64,000 nt of DNA from Epiperipatus broadwayi (taxonomy: Eukaryota; Onychophora; Udeonychophora; Euonychophora; Peripatidae), in the NCBI GenBank assembly GCA_028023455.1, contig JAQFVV010001007.1, positions 62,001 to 126,000 on the forward strand, in the 5' to 3' direction. The notes beneath the pieces were generated by a model. It had not been told where the DNA came from and did no database searches. It saw only the letters and a list, made by a program, of their open reading frames with translations. The position numbers were made by a program, and so were the translations under genes. Positions 48,568 to 59,828 of this stretch are shown piece after piece; position 1 is the stretch's first letter; every line of letters begins with the position of its first letter.

Positions 48568-50040
48568 ATTAAAATGAGTCAACACTTAGACAATCCCAAT
48601 ATAAATAATAATCAATAATCTCAAACTATTGTCAAGGCAACCTCTTTAACATTAGTAGAAAAACATTCATGAAATTTTATAGATTTTCAATTAGCAACTG
48701 AAAAATAAAAAAAAACACACGACTCCATATTAGATCTTTAATAAGCAGTTTATATGAGCTTGACACCATTTGAAGAATCATAGCATTTGTAATGACAAGC
48801 ACTAGCAAACTCTCCACACCGTGATCATGTGATGTTTTGTTGGTTTTAAAGACAAGCACATACTAAAATATAGATCTATTCACTTCTTTTAACACTCAGT
48901 AAAGAATTAAAAAATTTCTACTAATTACTAAGTCTCACTAAAGAGTTAAAATGTTTAATTCAGCTAATAATAAATATTTTTGAAGACACACACCTATGCA
49001 AATGAATATGTGCCAGTAAAAAATGACTGATTTTCTGTCCAAACTTCCTGCAACATCAGTTCTGAATCAAAACATATCTTATGTCTAGATCATGAGTTAT
49101 GACAAAAATGTGTCATTGTCTTTAGTACCTTAATCAATGATGGAATAAGGTACTAACAAATTTTGTTTTAAATTGGGTAAAACTATTACTGAGACGTTTG
49201 AAATAATTCAAACAGTATACAACAGAGAAACCATGAGTTAGAAGTATATACTCATGTGATTTTCAAGAATTTATGGGGTGATACTTGAAGGTATAAATCC
49301 ACTGTCACACTTTATACCATAATTCATGATCCAGGGTATCTTAACATTATGTACCACATGGATTGAGTTCAGAGATGACAATTAAAATGTTATACATTGT
49401 TTAAGTATTACAATATTAAAACATATTATATAAAATAGAAGTGTAAAACTATTTAATTTATTAAATAAATTAATTATAGGTGTTTTTTTTATTTGTTTGT
49501 AAAAACGAATACCCAACAATTTATTCGTTAAAACAAACAAAAAATGTACATTTTAAAATATACTCATAAATAATTGCATGCCAATGTGAAAATGTATTCC
49601 TTTAAGACATCTTCAGAAATATTATACGAAAATTACTAATCGCGGAGTTTAAAATAAAATAAATAAATGATATTAAGAATACATTTTGTACTTATAATTC
49701 AAGCATAATCCAAATGAAAAATATGAGACGTTTACTTAAATAAGGATTAAGTTCTAAACGTTTCACATTTTAAAATTATAAAAGATTCTTTTTCTTAAAA
49801 ATAAGATTTGACTTTCATTTCAAAAGCAATATTTATCCCTATTAAAATAATGGCACAATTAATTTATAAATGCTATTAGACAAACGAAAATGTATTTTTA
49901 TATATTTTAATTATTTATTTCACCCTCCGTAACAAGCTGTCAGTTTTGTGATTAATTTATTTCATAACAAAGATAAATTTCCAATGACCTCCACTAATTC
50001 TTCATAATAGAAATTTTCAGTCTAATATATACATGTACAT
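48276..50040. other. AT-rich stretch with a (CT)n(TA)n microsatellite
   Basis: The microsatellite is at 48500-48565. Otherwise no gene or repeat recognised. Confidence 0.5.
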
Positions 50041-50341
50041 ATAGGGTATGACATATAGATATAAGGTATGAAAAAATTAAAAGACTGAAATGGAGTTGGG
50101 TTAGACATATTGCTAGAAGAGATGATAATAGATGGACAATTGAAATCTTCAACTGGACTCCTAGAGATTGTAAAAGACCCAGAAAGAGACCACATGTGAG
50201 ATGTATAGATGAAGTAAGAAAGTGTGCAGGGGTGATGTGGAGAAGAGAAGCTAAAGATTGGAGAAGTTGGTTTGAACTTGGAGAGATCTTCATACTGCAG
50301 TGGATTGATAATGATTGATGATGATGATGATAGGGTATAAC
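50041..50341 (+). mobile_element. 5'-truncated RTE-type LINE with target duplication
   Basis: The insert 50053-50329 encodes, open to TGA at 50316-50318, KRLKWSWVRHIARRDDNRW, then WTPRDCKRPRKRP and AKDWRSWFELGE...WIDND. The W-GH/RHI-AR-DD-RW...W-PR-KR-x-RP...W pattern is the usual C-terminal end of RTE-like non-LTR polyproteins. It ends in a short TGATGATGA run, as RTE 3' ends do. ATAGGGTATGAC / ATAGGGTATAAC at 50041-50052 and 50330-50341 is a 12-bp target duplication. It is the youngest-looking LINE piece here. Confidence 0.8.
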
Positions 50342-50407
50342 TGTAATTATAAGAAGTTTATATAGGCAGATACATGTATATAAAAATTATATGGTACTTG
50401 TGTATAT

Positions 50408-50477
50408 CCCCCCCGGCTTTCTCTCGGGGCCACCTCTCTGGGTTTTTTTCCCCCCTTTGTGGGCATTCAATCCCTAT

Positions 50478-50516
<39 letters not shown>
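50408..50516. other. Suspect sequence: GC-rich block plus long poly-A
   Basis: Runs of C and G (CCCCCCCGGC, TTTTTTTCCCCCC) abruptly follow AT-rich DNA and lead into about 45 A residues. This looks like a low-quality consensus or gap edge, not biology. Confidence 0.6.
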
Positions 50517-50518
<2 letters not shown>

Positions 50519-51238
50519 ATTATATTAATTATATAGTTTGTTAAACGTTAATTACTTGTATTAAAATATAATTAATTAAATTATCTGTATAAATATATTT
50601 GTATTAGCACTAAACCTAGAAATATTAATTGCAAGCATTGATTTAGAGAACAGATACGCATAATAATATTCGCAATAATATACAAAATAAGGATAATTAA
50701 TTAGGAATGCATTTAATATAAATAATTAAGAAAATTGCTTTTAAAAAGTATTTTTCACATTTTCAAATAAACCTCCCAAGATACTAGGGGAAAAAAAGTA
50801 CAGAAAGCTTTAAACATTTCACTATGAAGAAATCAAAACACAGTTATAGAAACGGTGCAGGAAACAGTGTACGTTATCTAGTGATCCAAAGTAATAGCAT
50901 TCAATAGCAAATCTTAGTAAGATTCACAGAAATATAATCAATCTTTCATTTATTTTAAATAAGCTATAAAGCTATAGAAAATTACAATAATAAATCTTGA
51001 GTAAATCTTTGAATTAATATATATATATATATATAAATCATAGATATAATAAAATATCTTTACTAACAACAAAATGATATATAACAATAGCTGTAATATA
51101 GTCATATAATCATCACAAATAAACCATATAAAAGCTCTTTTCGGCAAAAATAACCAATCCTGCATACATAGTGACATCTACTGGTTCTATATAAAATTAA
51201 CACAAGCCCATAATTATACTTAAATATAACAGCACATA
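50517..51238. other. AT-rich stretch, 3' flank of the PLE ORF
   Basis: Lies downstream of the minus-strand PLE ORF. No hammerhead motif was found in it by eye. No gene supported. Confidence 0.4.
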
Positions 51239-51922
51239 TTATACAACCCTCCATTCATTTTTCATTATCCAATTATTAGTTAAATTAATTGATGTTTTAT
51301 AAATGTTCATACAATTATTTTTGTTATAACTAATGTATTTGGTTTCATATATTTTCCTTCTATTAATTTCTTTAATATAATTTAATGGACTTATATTCTT
51401 AACACAATCTATTCTATGTCCATATTTTAAGTAGTGAACATATAATGCAGATCTGTCATCTCTTCTATTAATAGCATTATTATATTCTCTAGCCCTTTCT
51501 TCTAATTGTTTTGCTGTATGTCCATAATAAACCATACAGCAAACCCCACAAATAATTTTATATACTATACCCTTTTTATATTTTATATCATCTTTTATTT
51601 TATAATTCCCTACTAATATATCAAGAGTTTTACTGTTTGACCATCCTATTTTAATATTTTGATCTATATAATTTTTATTTTTTAGTAATGTATTATAAAT
51701 TTTAGGAACATATGAAAGTTTTACCCATTTTATATTTTCTGGGTCACTATTATTACCCAAATTATTTTGTTTATAATTAAAGAATATTTTACTAATGTTT
51801 TTAGGGTTGTATCCATAACTAGTATATAACTTTATAAATTTCTCTTTTTGCAAATTAGCTATCTTCCTATCTGTGTTATATTTATCATTTTTGTTTTTAA
51901 AATTATATATATATATAATCAA
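51239..51922 (-). CDS. Penelope-like element: linker and GIY-YIG endonuclease (partial, open)
   Basis: A 227-codon frame without stops, the longest in the window. Residues 60-115 match the linker between reverse transcriptase and nuclease (WVKLSYVPKIYNTL, KIGWSNSKTLDILVGN). The GIY-YIG domain follows: IVYK at 119-122, a Cys-rich ICGVCC, VYYG at 131-134, conserved Arg 143/145, Glu 193 (KIYETKYI) and a later Asn. The domain would nick target DNA to prime reverse transcription by the upstream RT. The RT is missing: the frame's start runs into the pseudo-LTR-like repeat at 51915, so this is a 5'-truncated copy, and the apparent ATG is not a native start. The open frame suggests a recent insertion. 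Confidence 0.82.
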   Translation of the reverse strand: MIIYIYNFKNKNDKYNTDRKIANLQKEKFIKLYTSYGYNPKNISKIFFNYKQNNLGNNSDPENIKWVKLSYVPKIYNTLLKNKNYIDQNIKIGWSNSKTLDILVGNYKIKDDIKYKKGIVYKIICGVCCMVYYGHTAKQLEERAREYNNAINRRDDRSALYVHYLKYGHRIDCVKNISPLNYIKEINRRKIYETKYISYNKNNCMNIYKTSINLTNNWIMKNEWRVV

Positions 51923-52448
51923 AACAAGTTATAAATTTCCTAACTTGCTTTAAGCTTACATTTTATGATCACTAGATGGAGCTTTACCAATAGCTCCTAA
52001 CAAACTTTGTTTACATAAATGCTGAGATAAAATTCAAATTCTGTATTGTTGTCACCCCACCTCCAGACCAGATGGTTTCAAGCTTATGGCTCACATTAGT
52101 GAAGGGCTGGGAGACTAAGAAACTAGATCTAAATACTAACTCTTAAGTCAGCATTTATCAAACATGTTTCTATCAGTTTGAAAGCATGAAATTTATCAGA
52201 CACATAATGTCTTCAAACCAGGCTTAACTAACTAGATAGCTATATGGGTCTGAAAACAGTTCAGTTTCATCATATAGCAAAAGCCATTGCAATATATAGC
52301 ATAGTAAATACCTTCAAAGATACATTTATGATAATCAAAACAAGTTATAAATTTCATAACTTCCTTTAAGCTTGCATTTTATATTCACTAGATGGAGCTT
52401 TACCAATAGCTCCTAACAAGCTTTGTCTACATAAACACTGAAAGAGAT
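51915..52448 (-). repeat. Pseudo-LTR-like direct repeats with HHR between
   Basis: ATAATCAAAACAAGTTATAA starts at 51915 and 52331. The ~115-bp repeats (51915-52027, 52331-52448) are 416 bp apart and include CACTAGATGGAGC and CAATAGCTCCTAACAA. A minus-strand hammerhead lies between. On the minus strand the order is repeat, HHR region, repeat, GIY-YIG ORF, as expected for a PLE whose pseudo-LTR precedes a truncated ORF. Confidence 0.7.
52060..52105 (-). ncRNA. Hammerhead motif in pseudo-LTR, core mutated
   Basis: Minus strand: stem I CCTTCA/TGGAGG (6 bp, one G-U), CTAATGT (two core changes), GAGCCATAAGCTT, GAAA, then ACCA-TC-TGGT as a clear 4-bp stem III, C17. The helices are well kept but the core is damaged. 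Confidence 0.6.
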
Positions 52449-52449
52449 T

Positions 52450-52692
52450 GACTCATATTTTTGTAGTTAAGTAAAGATAAAAGGTGGCTGCTGGAGGGTT
52501 GCATTAGATCCTAAGACCTAGATGCAGTGCTCTCAGATCCAAGGCTCTTCACTGACAAAGGCCACAAGTCAGAAACTAGTCTGGGGATATTGGATGAGTA
52601 GGCACTAGATGGGGATTCTATACATAAGCATTCTGGCATACTCTGGCTTGCACTGAGTGGCAGTAAGTAAAAAGCGTTTTGCCTGTTTTAAC
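52450..52692 (+). repeat. Unit A copy with HHR
   Basis: Matches the plus-oriented unit at 44.4-44.6 kb (AAAAGGTGGCTGCTGGAGGG, GGATATTGGATGAGTAGGC, TTTTGCCTGTTTTAA). It abuts the PLE pseudo-LTR repeat. Confidence 0.75.
52546..52587 (+). ncRNA. Hammerhead motif, G8 changed
   Basis: Stem I TCTTCA/TGGGGA, CTGACAA (G8 to A), stem II GGC/GTC with loop CACAA, GAAA, CTAGTC. Confidence 0.6.
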
Positions 52693-53616
52693 TTCCTCAT
52701 TAATGAATAAATAGCATTCATATGATAATAAACAATAAAAAATAGAGGGAATATATTCTATTTTTAGTTATCTGTTGACATATGAAAGTTATTTTTCCAT
52801 AGTTTATGGGGAAGTGTATCTCCATTTGAATTTCATACACATTTAACTATGCGTACTTGATATTTATATATACTGAAATGGATATTTTATGATGTTAGAG
52901 AAAGAAGGTAGATGTGAAATGGATATAAGCTTTATATAAGTGAAGTAAGATAATCATTCAGTAATTATAAAAATAGGAAATTATGCTGTATTAAAAAATA
53001 ATCGTAACCAATATCTACATGTTATGTAGTATATATATGTGTCTTTATGTGAGCAAAAAACAGTCAATAATAATTCAAGCATTTCTAAAAAAAATTAGTA
53101 AATCTTATTATTTTACTTATCCTTATTTTTGTTTTTATAAACTAGAAATTTTTTATTGGGTTTCAAAAAATGAAATTGAGACAGAAAACATTAATCTTGT
53201 TAAATTAAAAAATAACATATTATAAAAGTGTCTGAATTAATTATAGTATTAAATTAGCATCATAATAAAGAAAATGAGGGTTACGATTACTGGATCGAGG
53301 AAAAGACATTATTTATATTAGCTAGGTTTGTAAAATAATAAAAAAAATGTTTATAAAATGTATTAATTAGTTTATCTATGAGTAAAAAAAAAGAATGCAA
53401 AATATTAAAATAATCCAAAAGATAATTGATAGATATAATAAAAACATTTTCATAAAAGAATTTTTAATCAATGTGCATTTGTAACATATGTATAGTATAA
53501 CTAGAGCTTGGAAAAATTTAACTATAGTCTGTATGTGTACTTCAGTTGTAGAGGTTGAAAAAAGCCATACTCATTTAATCTTTATTATAATATCTACAGT
53601 ACTTAAAATAGGCATA
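52693..53616. other. AT-rich stretch, nothing recognised
   Basis: No gene or repeat identified. Confidence 0.5.
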
Positions 53617-53890
53617 TCTCTCCATAAAGTAGTGTTACTCAGTGTAAGCCAGAGTAATAAATGGATTAAAAAAGGTCAAAGCACCTCACTGATGAAAGCC
53701 ATAAGCTAGAAAACAGTCAGGAGATATTGGATGAGTAGGCACTAGATAGGGATTTTATGCCCAAGCCTTCTGGCATCCATTGATTACTCTAGCTTGCACT
53801 GAGTGACACTACTGTATAGAGAGTTTTTTCTGTTTTAATAAAAGTTATGAGAAAGCATAAGAAATGTTGATCATGTGATGTTTAGTGGTT
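53617..53890 (+). repeat. Unit A copy with inverted 5' piece and HHR
   Basis: The plus unit (GATATTGGATGAGTAGGCAC ... ATCATGTGATGTTTA) is preceded by a reverse-complement fragment of itself: 53617-53665 pairs with 53776-53822. The hammerhead lies between the two. Confidence 0.7.
53683..53724 (+). ncRNA. Hammerhead motif, intact CUGAUGA
   Basis: CTGATGA at 53689-53695, stem II AGC/GCT around CATAA, GAAA, ACAGTC, then AGGAGA. The first stem I pair is lost (A opposite A) but CTC/GGAG-type pairing remains partial. Confidence 0.55.
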
Positions 53891-54281
53891 TATTTGCAGT
53901 ATTTCTGTGAAGTTCATATGCCTGGATATCATGTAGGATTTCTTTGAGAGTGAGAACAAGATTTTTTATATTGTGTACACAAAAATATTTATCAATTGAT
54001 TATGATACAATAATGCATATGTATGCTAAATTCATATATCATTATTGTATATAATTATTCTATAAACACAATCAATAGACGCTTCATCTTCTAACCAAAG
54101 AAATCATTTTGGAGAGAAATAGAAACTGATTGCTTAATTATCTTTTTAAAAAAGGAAAACAATAAAATGCTGTGAAATAATTTTTCACAAATCTGTAATA
54201 AATAACTAAGTCATTCATCCATGAACCCACCTTGATATACATGCGTTATTATACACACATATATAAAAATTGGTGATTTTT
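53891..54281. other. AT-rich stretch, nothing recognised
   Basis: No feature supported. Confidence 0.5.
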
Positions 54282-54755
54282 TTGTATAAACCTAAAGACA
54301 GAATATTTTTGGAATACCAAGGAGTTTATGAAATTCTGTGTTTCCAGTACTCAAGAGGCTACATGGGTCAGTCTAATAGATGAATTAATGTCAGAATTAA
54401 GGAACATAAAAATGCTTTTCATCAAAAAATTAGCACATCAGTTTTTACTTCTCATTATTTAGAAACTGGTCACAAACCTAATTTTGACAATACAAAAATA
54501 CTTACTAATTTGGAAAGATATGATTTAAGAACCATGAGAGAGTCAATTAAAATATTAAAGAGACCTACTGGTTTAAATAGAACTGATGAAGCACAACATA
54601 TTCCAGCTATGTGGAAACCTCTCATTTTATTCAATATTAACTTAAAATTAATAGATAAAAATACTGAGGGGAATAAACATTTTGATAAGCCTCATATTGT
54701 GAATGCTGAACTGGAATCTCATTTCTCATCTCACACACAGTCATGTTTTTGTTAA
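54282..54755 (+). pseudogene. PLE (Penelope-type) GIY-YIG end, one stop
   Basis: Frame from about 54288: KPKDRIFLEYQGVYEILC (GIY strand), SRGYMGQSNR (YIG strand), TGA at 54381-54383, INVRIKEHKNAF (Arg helix), TSHYLETGHKPNF, LRTMRESIKILKR (catalytic Glu), TGLNRTDEAQHIPAMWKPL (Asn). It is collinear with classical Penelope nucleases. It differs from the 51.2-kb ORF in having GVY/YMG and a TGHKPNF block, so a second PLE lineage is present. A single in-frame stop breaks an otherwise open ~155-codon frame. No RT upstream. Confidence 0.75.
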
Positions 54756-54904
54756 GATCTAACGGTTTTTCTTTCAAAAGTTAACCTTGATAATGGCGGT
54801 TGCTATTCCGTCGAAATATCTGTGTTTAATGGAAAACAATACACGGTATATCCCAAAAAGTTATAATTTATCTACATATATATATTATAAATTTATTTAA
54901 ATGC

Positions 54905-55405
<501 letters not shown>

Positions 55406-55465
55406 AATATATATATGAAAATAATAAATATATGAACTAACTAAAGGAAATATAAAAACATAATA

Positions 55466-55660
55466 AAAACACAGAATTACTTCTCTATAAAACTGTTTTA
55501 ATATTTCAACCAGAAGACTGTTTTTCATCAGAAAGCATTTGATGAAAACCAGTCTGCTGGTTGAAATATTAAAACAGTTTTATAGAGAAGTAATTCTGTG
55601 TTTATATATATATATGATATAGAGAAGTAATTCTGTGTTTATATATATATATGATATTTG
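55466..55660. mobile_element. Foldback HHR element
   Basis: Arms 55466-55530 and 55538-55604 are almost perfect reverse complements (ACAGAATTACTTCTCTATAA outside, HHR core at the inner end, spacer of only a few bases). The distal ~40 bp (AGAGAAGTAATTCTGTG with the TA run) is duplicated once more to about 55660. Confidence 0.75.
55490..55566. ncRNA. Back-to-back hammerhead motifs
   Basis: Minus: CTGATGA (rc of 55525-55531), A-rich stem II closing on CTGGTT, GAAA. Plus: TTGATGA at 55539-55545, A, perfect 6-bp stem AACCAG/CTGGTT around TCTG, GAAA at 55563-55566. The two cores are 7 bases apart and point away from each other. Stem III and the cleavage site are unclear. Confidence 0.5.
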
Positions 55661-56258
55661 TGTGTTTTATGGTTTTATGTTCACAAATTAATTTATATGT
55701 AAGATTAAAGGCAATTCTGATATTATATCATGTAACAGAATGATGTTTTAGAAACTAAAACCATATAAATTAGTTTTTTTTATGAATTAATTTTTTATAT
55801 ATACATATTTCAGTTTTGTTCTAGAAATTACCCTCATTCTTTTGTTTTGAAAATAAATCTTTGTTCTTTAAGGATACATACATATAATTTCCAAATGAAA
55901 GAGTATTCATTTTTGATTAAGGAGTGAAAGGATTTAATGTTTCATAAATATTGAGAATGAAATATTGATTGCTATTTCAAGTAGACTTAGTGAAAAGGAA
56001 AACAATCCATGAAACAAATTATATAATAATATTGTGAAAAATATATTTAAAAAAAATTATATTTTAATGATAATACAGAGTACGTTAACAATTATCTATT
56101 AATTTTTAATATAAAATAAATATGTTTAATCTTATAAATATTACTAATTTCTTGCTATCCTAAGAGATATCTCATGCTCTAAATAGAAGTAGTTTTTTTT
56201 TCCTTTGGTAGTGGGTGATATAGGTGAGATTTTAAAACAAACTTAATATAGATAGCAC
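55661..56258. other. AT-rich stretch, nothing recognised
   Basis: No feature supported. Confidence 0.5.
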
Positions 56259-56723
56259 ATCAATATATGTAATACATAGGGTATATGAACACATACTTTC
56301 ATTTAACCACCGCTCACCACTCTATCTCATATCACTGATACACTGAACCCATATATGTTGAAAAGATAAATAATCACCAATATACATATTTCATGCTAAA
56401 CCAGCACTCATCAGTTGGTCCAGATTATCATCTCTACACATATATGCAATAAGTGCTCAGATATATATTAAGATAGCCAATCCTCATACTCTTCAACCAC
56501 TCATCCAATTGAAAATCTGATGTTGAAATGCTCAAAGGCTACCCTAAAGCCAAGATTCTTGTCACACCCATATTGACCTAAAGTCAATCTGAACCCTTAT
56601 GTACAGGACATAATCCATTTAATACATATACAAGGAATGGGCAGACATCTCTACTATAGAGTGGTGAGCAGTGGGTCATGTGAAAGTGTGTGCTCATATA
56701 CCCTATATATTACATATATTGAT
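56259..56723 (-). mobile_element. Element with ~65-bp inverted ends and an HHR
   Basis: Outer arms 56259-56326 and 56655-56723 are inverted copies (GGGTATATGAACACATACTT, CCGCTCACCACTCTAT and their complements). The interior holds a minus-strand hammerhead and sequence shared with 39.4-39.6 kb. It could be a MITE, or a foldback retroelement with a longer unique centre. Confidence 0.7.
56376..56419 (-). ncRNA. Hammerhead ribozyme, best candidate
   Basis: Minus strand: stem I ACCAA pairs with TTGGT (5 bp), core CTGATGA, stem II GTGCT-GGTTT-AGCAT (5 bp, one G-U), GAAA, stem III AUA/UAU with loop UG, cleavage after U-A. Every invariant core position is present, there is no bulge, and all three helices form. 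Type I layout as in PLE and retrozyme hammerheads. The decayed copy at 39498 keeps the same helices. Confidence 0.78.
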
Positions 56724-58249
56724 ACAGGTATACAATAAGCCTGTATTTCAGTTATTATAAATCGCATACTAAGCTTTCATCAAATTGCTAAATATTATAC
56801 ATAAATATAGAAATTCTAAATTTTACCAATTACATAAACTTTTTAGTACTCCTGTTTTTACTGGATAATAGTTCTTCCAGAAATATATCCTGATGAGCAT
56901 ATCCTGCAAGTTTTGAAACAATGGTGAAAGGCTTTATATTTCAGATGGAAAAAGGCTTATTTATATGTAGTTTAATTTAACATTCATAAGTGAGCCCCCA
57001 TGTTACTCATTTTTAATGTCGATGCAAGGAAAAATACTGTATATAATTATCTTTTGTATAAGACATAACACGCTTTAAATAGCTCATTGTTAAACCAATG
57101 GCAACTCTAAGAACTTTAAAAAAAAAGTGAATGAGAGTGTATCGTTATCAGACCTACCTATTGCTACAGATAAAGAGATTTCAATCTATATTTTACATCA
57201 TATCTTTCCTGCAAATAAACTATAAGATTTCCTTACTTAATTATGTTCCTTATTTACAAATGTCAAATATATTTAGTGCTAGAAATCTTTGAGATATATT
57301 ACAGTCATCACATGTTATTAACTTTCACTTGCAAAAATTTTAATACGATACAGAAATAATAATCATTATAATACTTCTTCCAAATGCCAGCAAGTATAAA
57401 TACACAAATAATGATGATGCTCAGAGTTCTCTGAGTTATCAATATAGCCTCATACTTTCAATCTATATAAAACACTGTTTAAAGTAAAACTAAATATTTG
57501 TTTTGTATTTGAACCATGTAATTGTGGAAAGCACTTTTCTAAGAGAAGCGCTTAATTAAATGAGTGGTCGGGATTAAATCACTTTTCAAATAGAAATTCT
57601 TTGAAATAACCAAACAGCTATAATTTCCAAGAATAGGGCTTCCATAACAAAGTTATTCATACGGTCAGTAATAAATACAATATAATAAGGAAGATTGGGA
57701 AAAGAAATTCCTTTCTTGACACAAATAAACAAAATAAAAAATCCCTACACCGTATTCACACATACATTGTTATTAGTTTAAATAAATTTTATTTTAATGA
57801 TGTAACGAATTCTTTCTTACACAATCTCCACTTTTTATTAAAATAAATAAATATATTAATAATAATATTTCCTACTTACACACTCCTTCATTATCAGTAT
57901 GATAATGTATTTACAATCATAACTTCAAATTAAATTATTCTAATAGGAATCTTTATACTATATAATTAATCCATTTTTTAATGCTGAAGTATAATATTAT
58001 TATTTTTGGTATCATTCCTTGACTAATCAGTTTCCTCTTAAAATGTCCATTGGACGCTAAGAATTCTAATGCAAAGTTCAGCCATTGAAGTATTTATTAC
58101 AATAAATTCTTTTTAATACCAACATTTTTTGATTAAAGTTGAACGTTTATAAATCCAATTGAAAGATTGCATTATCTTTAATTATTTTATTATTTACCAT
58201 GTAAAGTTGTAAATATTAATTTATTAAGTGCATTAGTAGCACATAAGTA
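56724..58249. other. AT-rich stretch, nothing recognised
   Basis: No gene or repeat identified. Confidence 0.5.
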
Positions 58250-58600
58250 CATATATATTTAAGGCTATAACGTTAATACTATGTACCTTGAGTGTTCACT
58301 AGAGGGACCACTGCAAATCTGCATACAGGATCACAACTTTATAAAGATAAGAGCAGCCACTCTTATTTTAAACCTACTTTCTAATTATATAGGCTAATGT
58401 AAAGCATTTTGATTTGAGAGTGTGAAGCTGTTAAACTCTTTAATAATTAAGTACACAATTTCTATTAAACACTATATAATTATAATGTAGGTTGAAGATG
58501 AGAGTGGCCACTCTTATCTTTATAAAGGTGTAATCTTGTGTGAAGATTTTCAGAAGTCCCTCTAATGATAAAGTGAACACTCAAGGTGCATAGTTGCAGT
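58250..58600. repeat. Inverted repeat of family C
   Basis: Left arm 58284-58390 (ACCTTGAGTGTTCACTAGAG, AGCAGCCACTCTTATTTTAA) pairs with right arm 58477-58590 (GAGTGGCCACTCTTATCTTT, AAGTGAACACTCAAGGTGCA). The spacer carries TTTGAGAGTGTGAAGCTGTT, shared with 60.95 kb. Confidence 0.75.
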
Positions 58601-58681
58601 AAATCTACTTGGAACTACCATCACTTTTATACTTTCCTTTTATTGCAGAATCAGCATGCAACTGATTTTTTGAGGCTAGCC

Positions 58682-58787
58682 AAGTGTTGTTAGCTGAGAG
58701 ATTAGCACAACAGCCTTGCAAGCAAGCAGTTGGTTGCAGGCAGTTGTTGCAGGTTTGCCTCTTGGCCGATGCTATGACATATTAAAA
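58682..58787 (+). mobile_element. tRNA-Gly-type SINE, duplication subfamily
   Basis: AAGTGTTGTTAGCTGAGAG head and CTTGCAAGCAAGCAGTTGGT anticodon region, with an internal GCAGGCAGTTGTT duplication shared with the copy at 59843. Ends GATGCTATGACATATTA. Confidence 0.75.
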
Positions 58788-59204
58788 AACTGATTTAGAG
58801 ATTCCATTTTGAATAGGATGTACATTTTTCTTAAAAGTTAATGCAGCAGTAGGTTGCATATTTGTTTTGACATTTTTTAAAAAAAGATTACAATAGAATT
58901 CATTATTGACACTGAACTTACACATAGATTTATTCTGTTTTGTTGTGGGTATAATCTTTGTCAATGGTTTCGAAAGAATTTTTATTTCAACATGTATAAA
59001 CATTTTCCCAGGCAATTCCATTTAAAATATTAAGAAGCATTTTTCATTACACCAAGATATTTTATTTATTATGGGGTTTGTCTTCTTAATACATAACATG
59101 CTATTTATTCTCCTGAGACACTGATAAAGTGAAACAACTTGAAGGTTTAAAAAACTTGAAAATAAAATACTACGAAGTCATTTTTCTTTTACAACTGCCC
59201 ACTC
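58788..59204. other. Unassigned; possible HHR relic near 59110
   Basis: CTGATAA, AAGT-GAAACA-ACTT, GAAGG at 59112-59136 resembles a hammerhead core with two changes. The downstream AAAACTTGAAAATAAAATAC looks like a repeat tail. Otherwise nothing seen. Confidence 0.3.
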
Positions 59205-59500
59205 TCTGTTTTATTGTGGGATATTGTTGAGTATTGATTGGGTTTTTAATTTTTTGGAGGGTGGGGCCCCTTCCAATTATTTTAATAAAAAAAAAAAAAA
59301 AAAATTATTAAAAAAAAAATTTGTCAGTGTGGTGGGCGAAAATGTGGGGGAAAAAAAGAAAAAAAAAAAAGTGGTTTAAAAAAAAAAAAAAAAAGTAAAT
59401 TTAAAAAAAAAAAAAAAAAAAATTTTTAAAAAGAATAAAAAAAAAAAAAAAAATTTTAGAAAAAAAAAAAAGGTTAAATTGGAAAAAAAAAAAAAAAATT
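59205..59500. other. Suspect sequence: many poly-A runs and GC blips
   Basis: More than eight A runs of 10-20 bases separated by short T or G blocks, plus GGAGGGTGGGGCCCC. It lies where the left half of MITE copy 4 should be. Most likely an assembly or consensus failure. Confidence 0.65.
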
Positions 59501-59514
59501 TAGAAGAACTTCAT

Positions 59515-59696
59515 GTTTCTTTTCATAGCCTGAAAATTAGTAATATACTTTTTATAAACATATCTGAGTTGAATTTAATATTATAGGCGAATATGTTTTA
59601 ACAATAAGCTTTGTCTTCAGTTTGTGAGTTGGCCAATTAAAAGATTTGATTTTTACATCATACAACCAATAATATAATTAGCGGTTAAAGGGTTAA
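59515..59696 (+). mobile_element. piggyBac-like MITE, copy 4 (3' end only)
   Basis: Ends AGCGGTTAAAGGG-TTAA. The last 120 bases match the reverse complement of 1-120 at all but a few positions, and the preceding bases match copy 3 near 12600. The left half is missing or garbled. Confidence 0.75.
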
Positions 59697-59828
59697 GACA
59701 AACTTCATAATTTTATAATTTTATGCTGAACCATTTCCATGATCTAGCATTATTAAATATTTTTAGAAAAATTCTACCTTTATTTAAAGTTTTGAATAAG
59801 ACCACTTTTTACTATTTTATCTTAAAAA

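Noticed and set aside
49994-50293. 99-codon minus-strand frame
   Set aside because: It is the antisense shadow of the RTE C-terminal coding sequence on the plus strand, which has the recognisable motifs.
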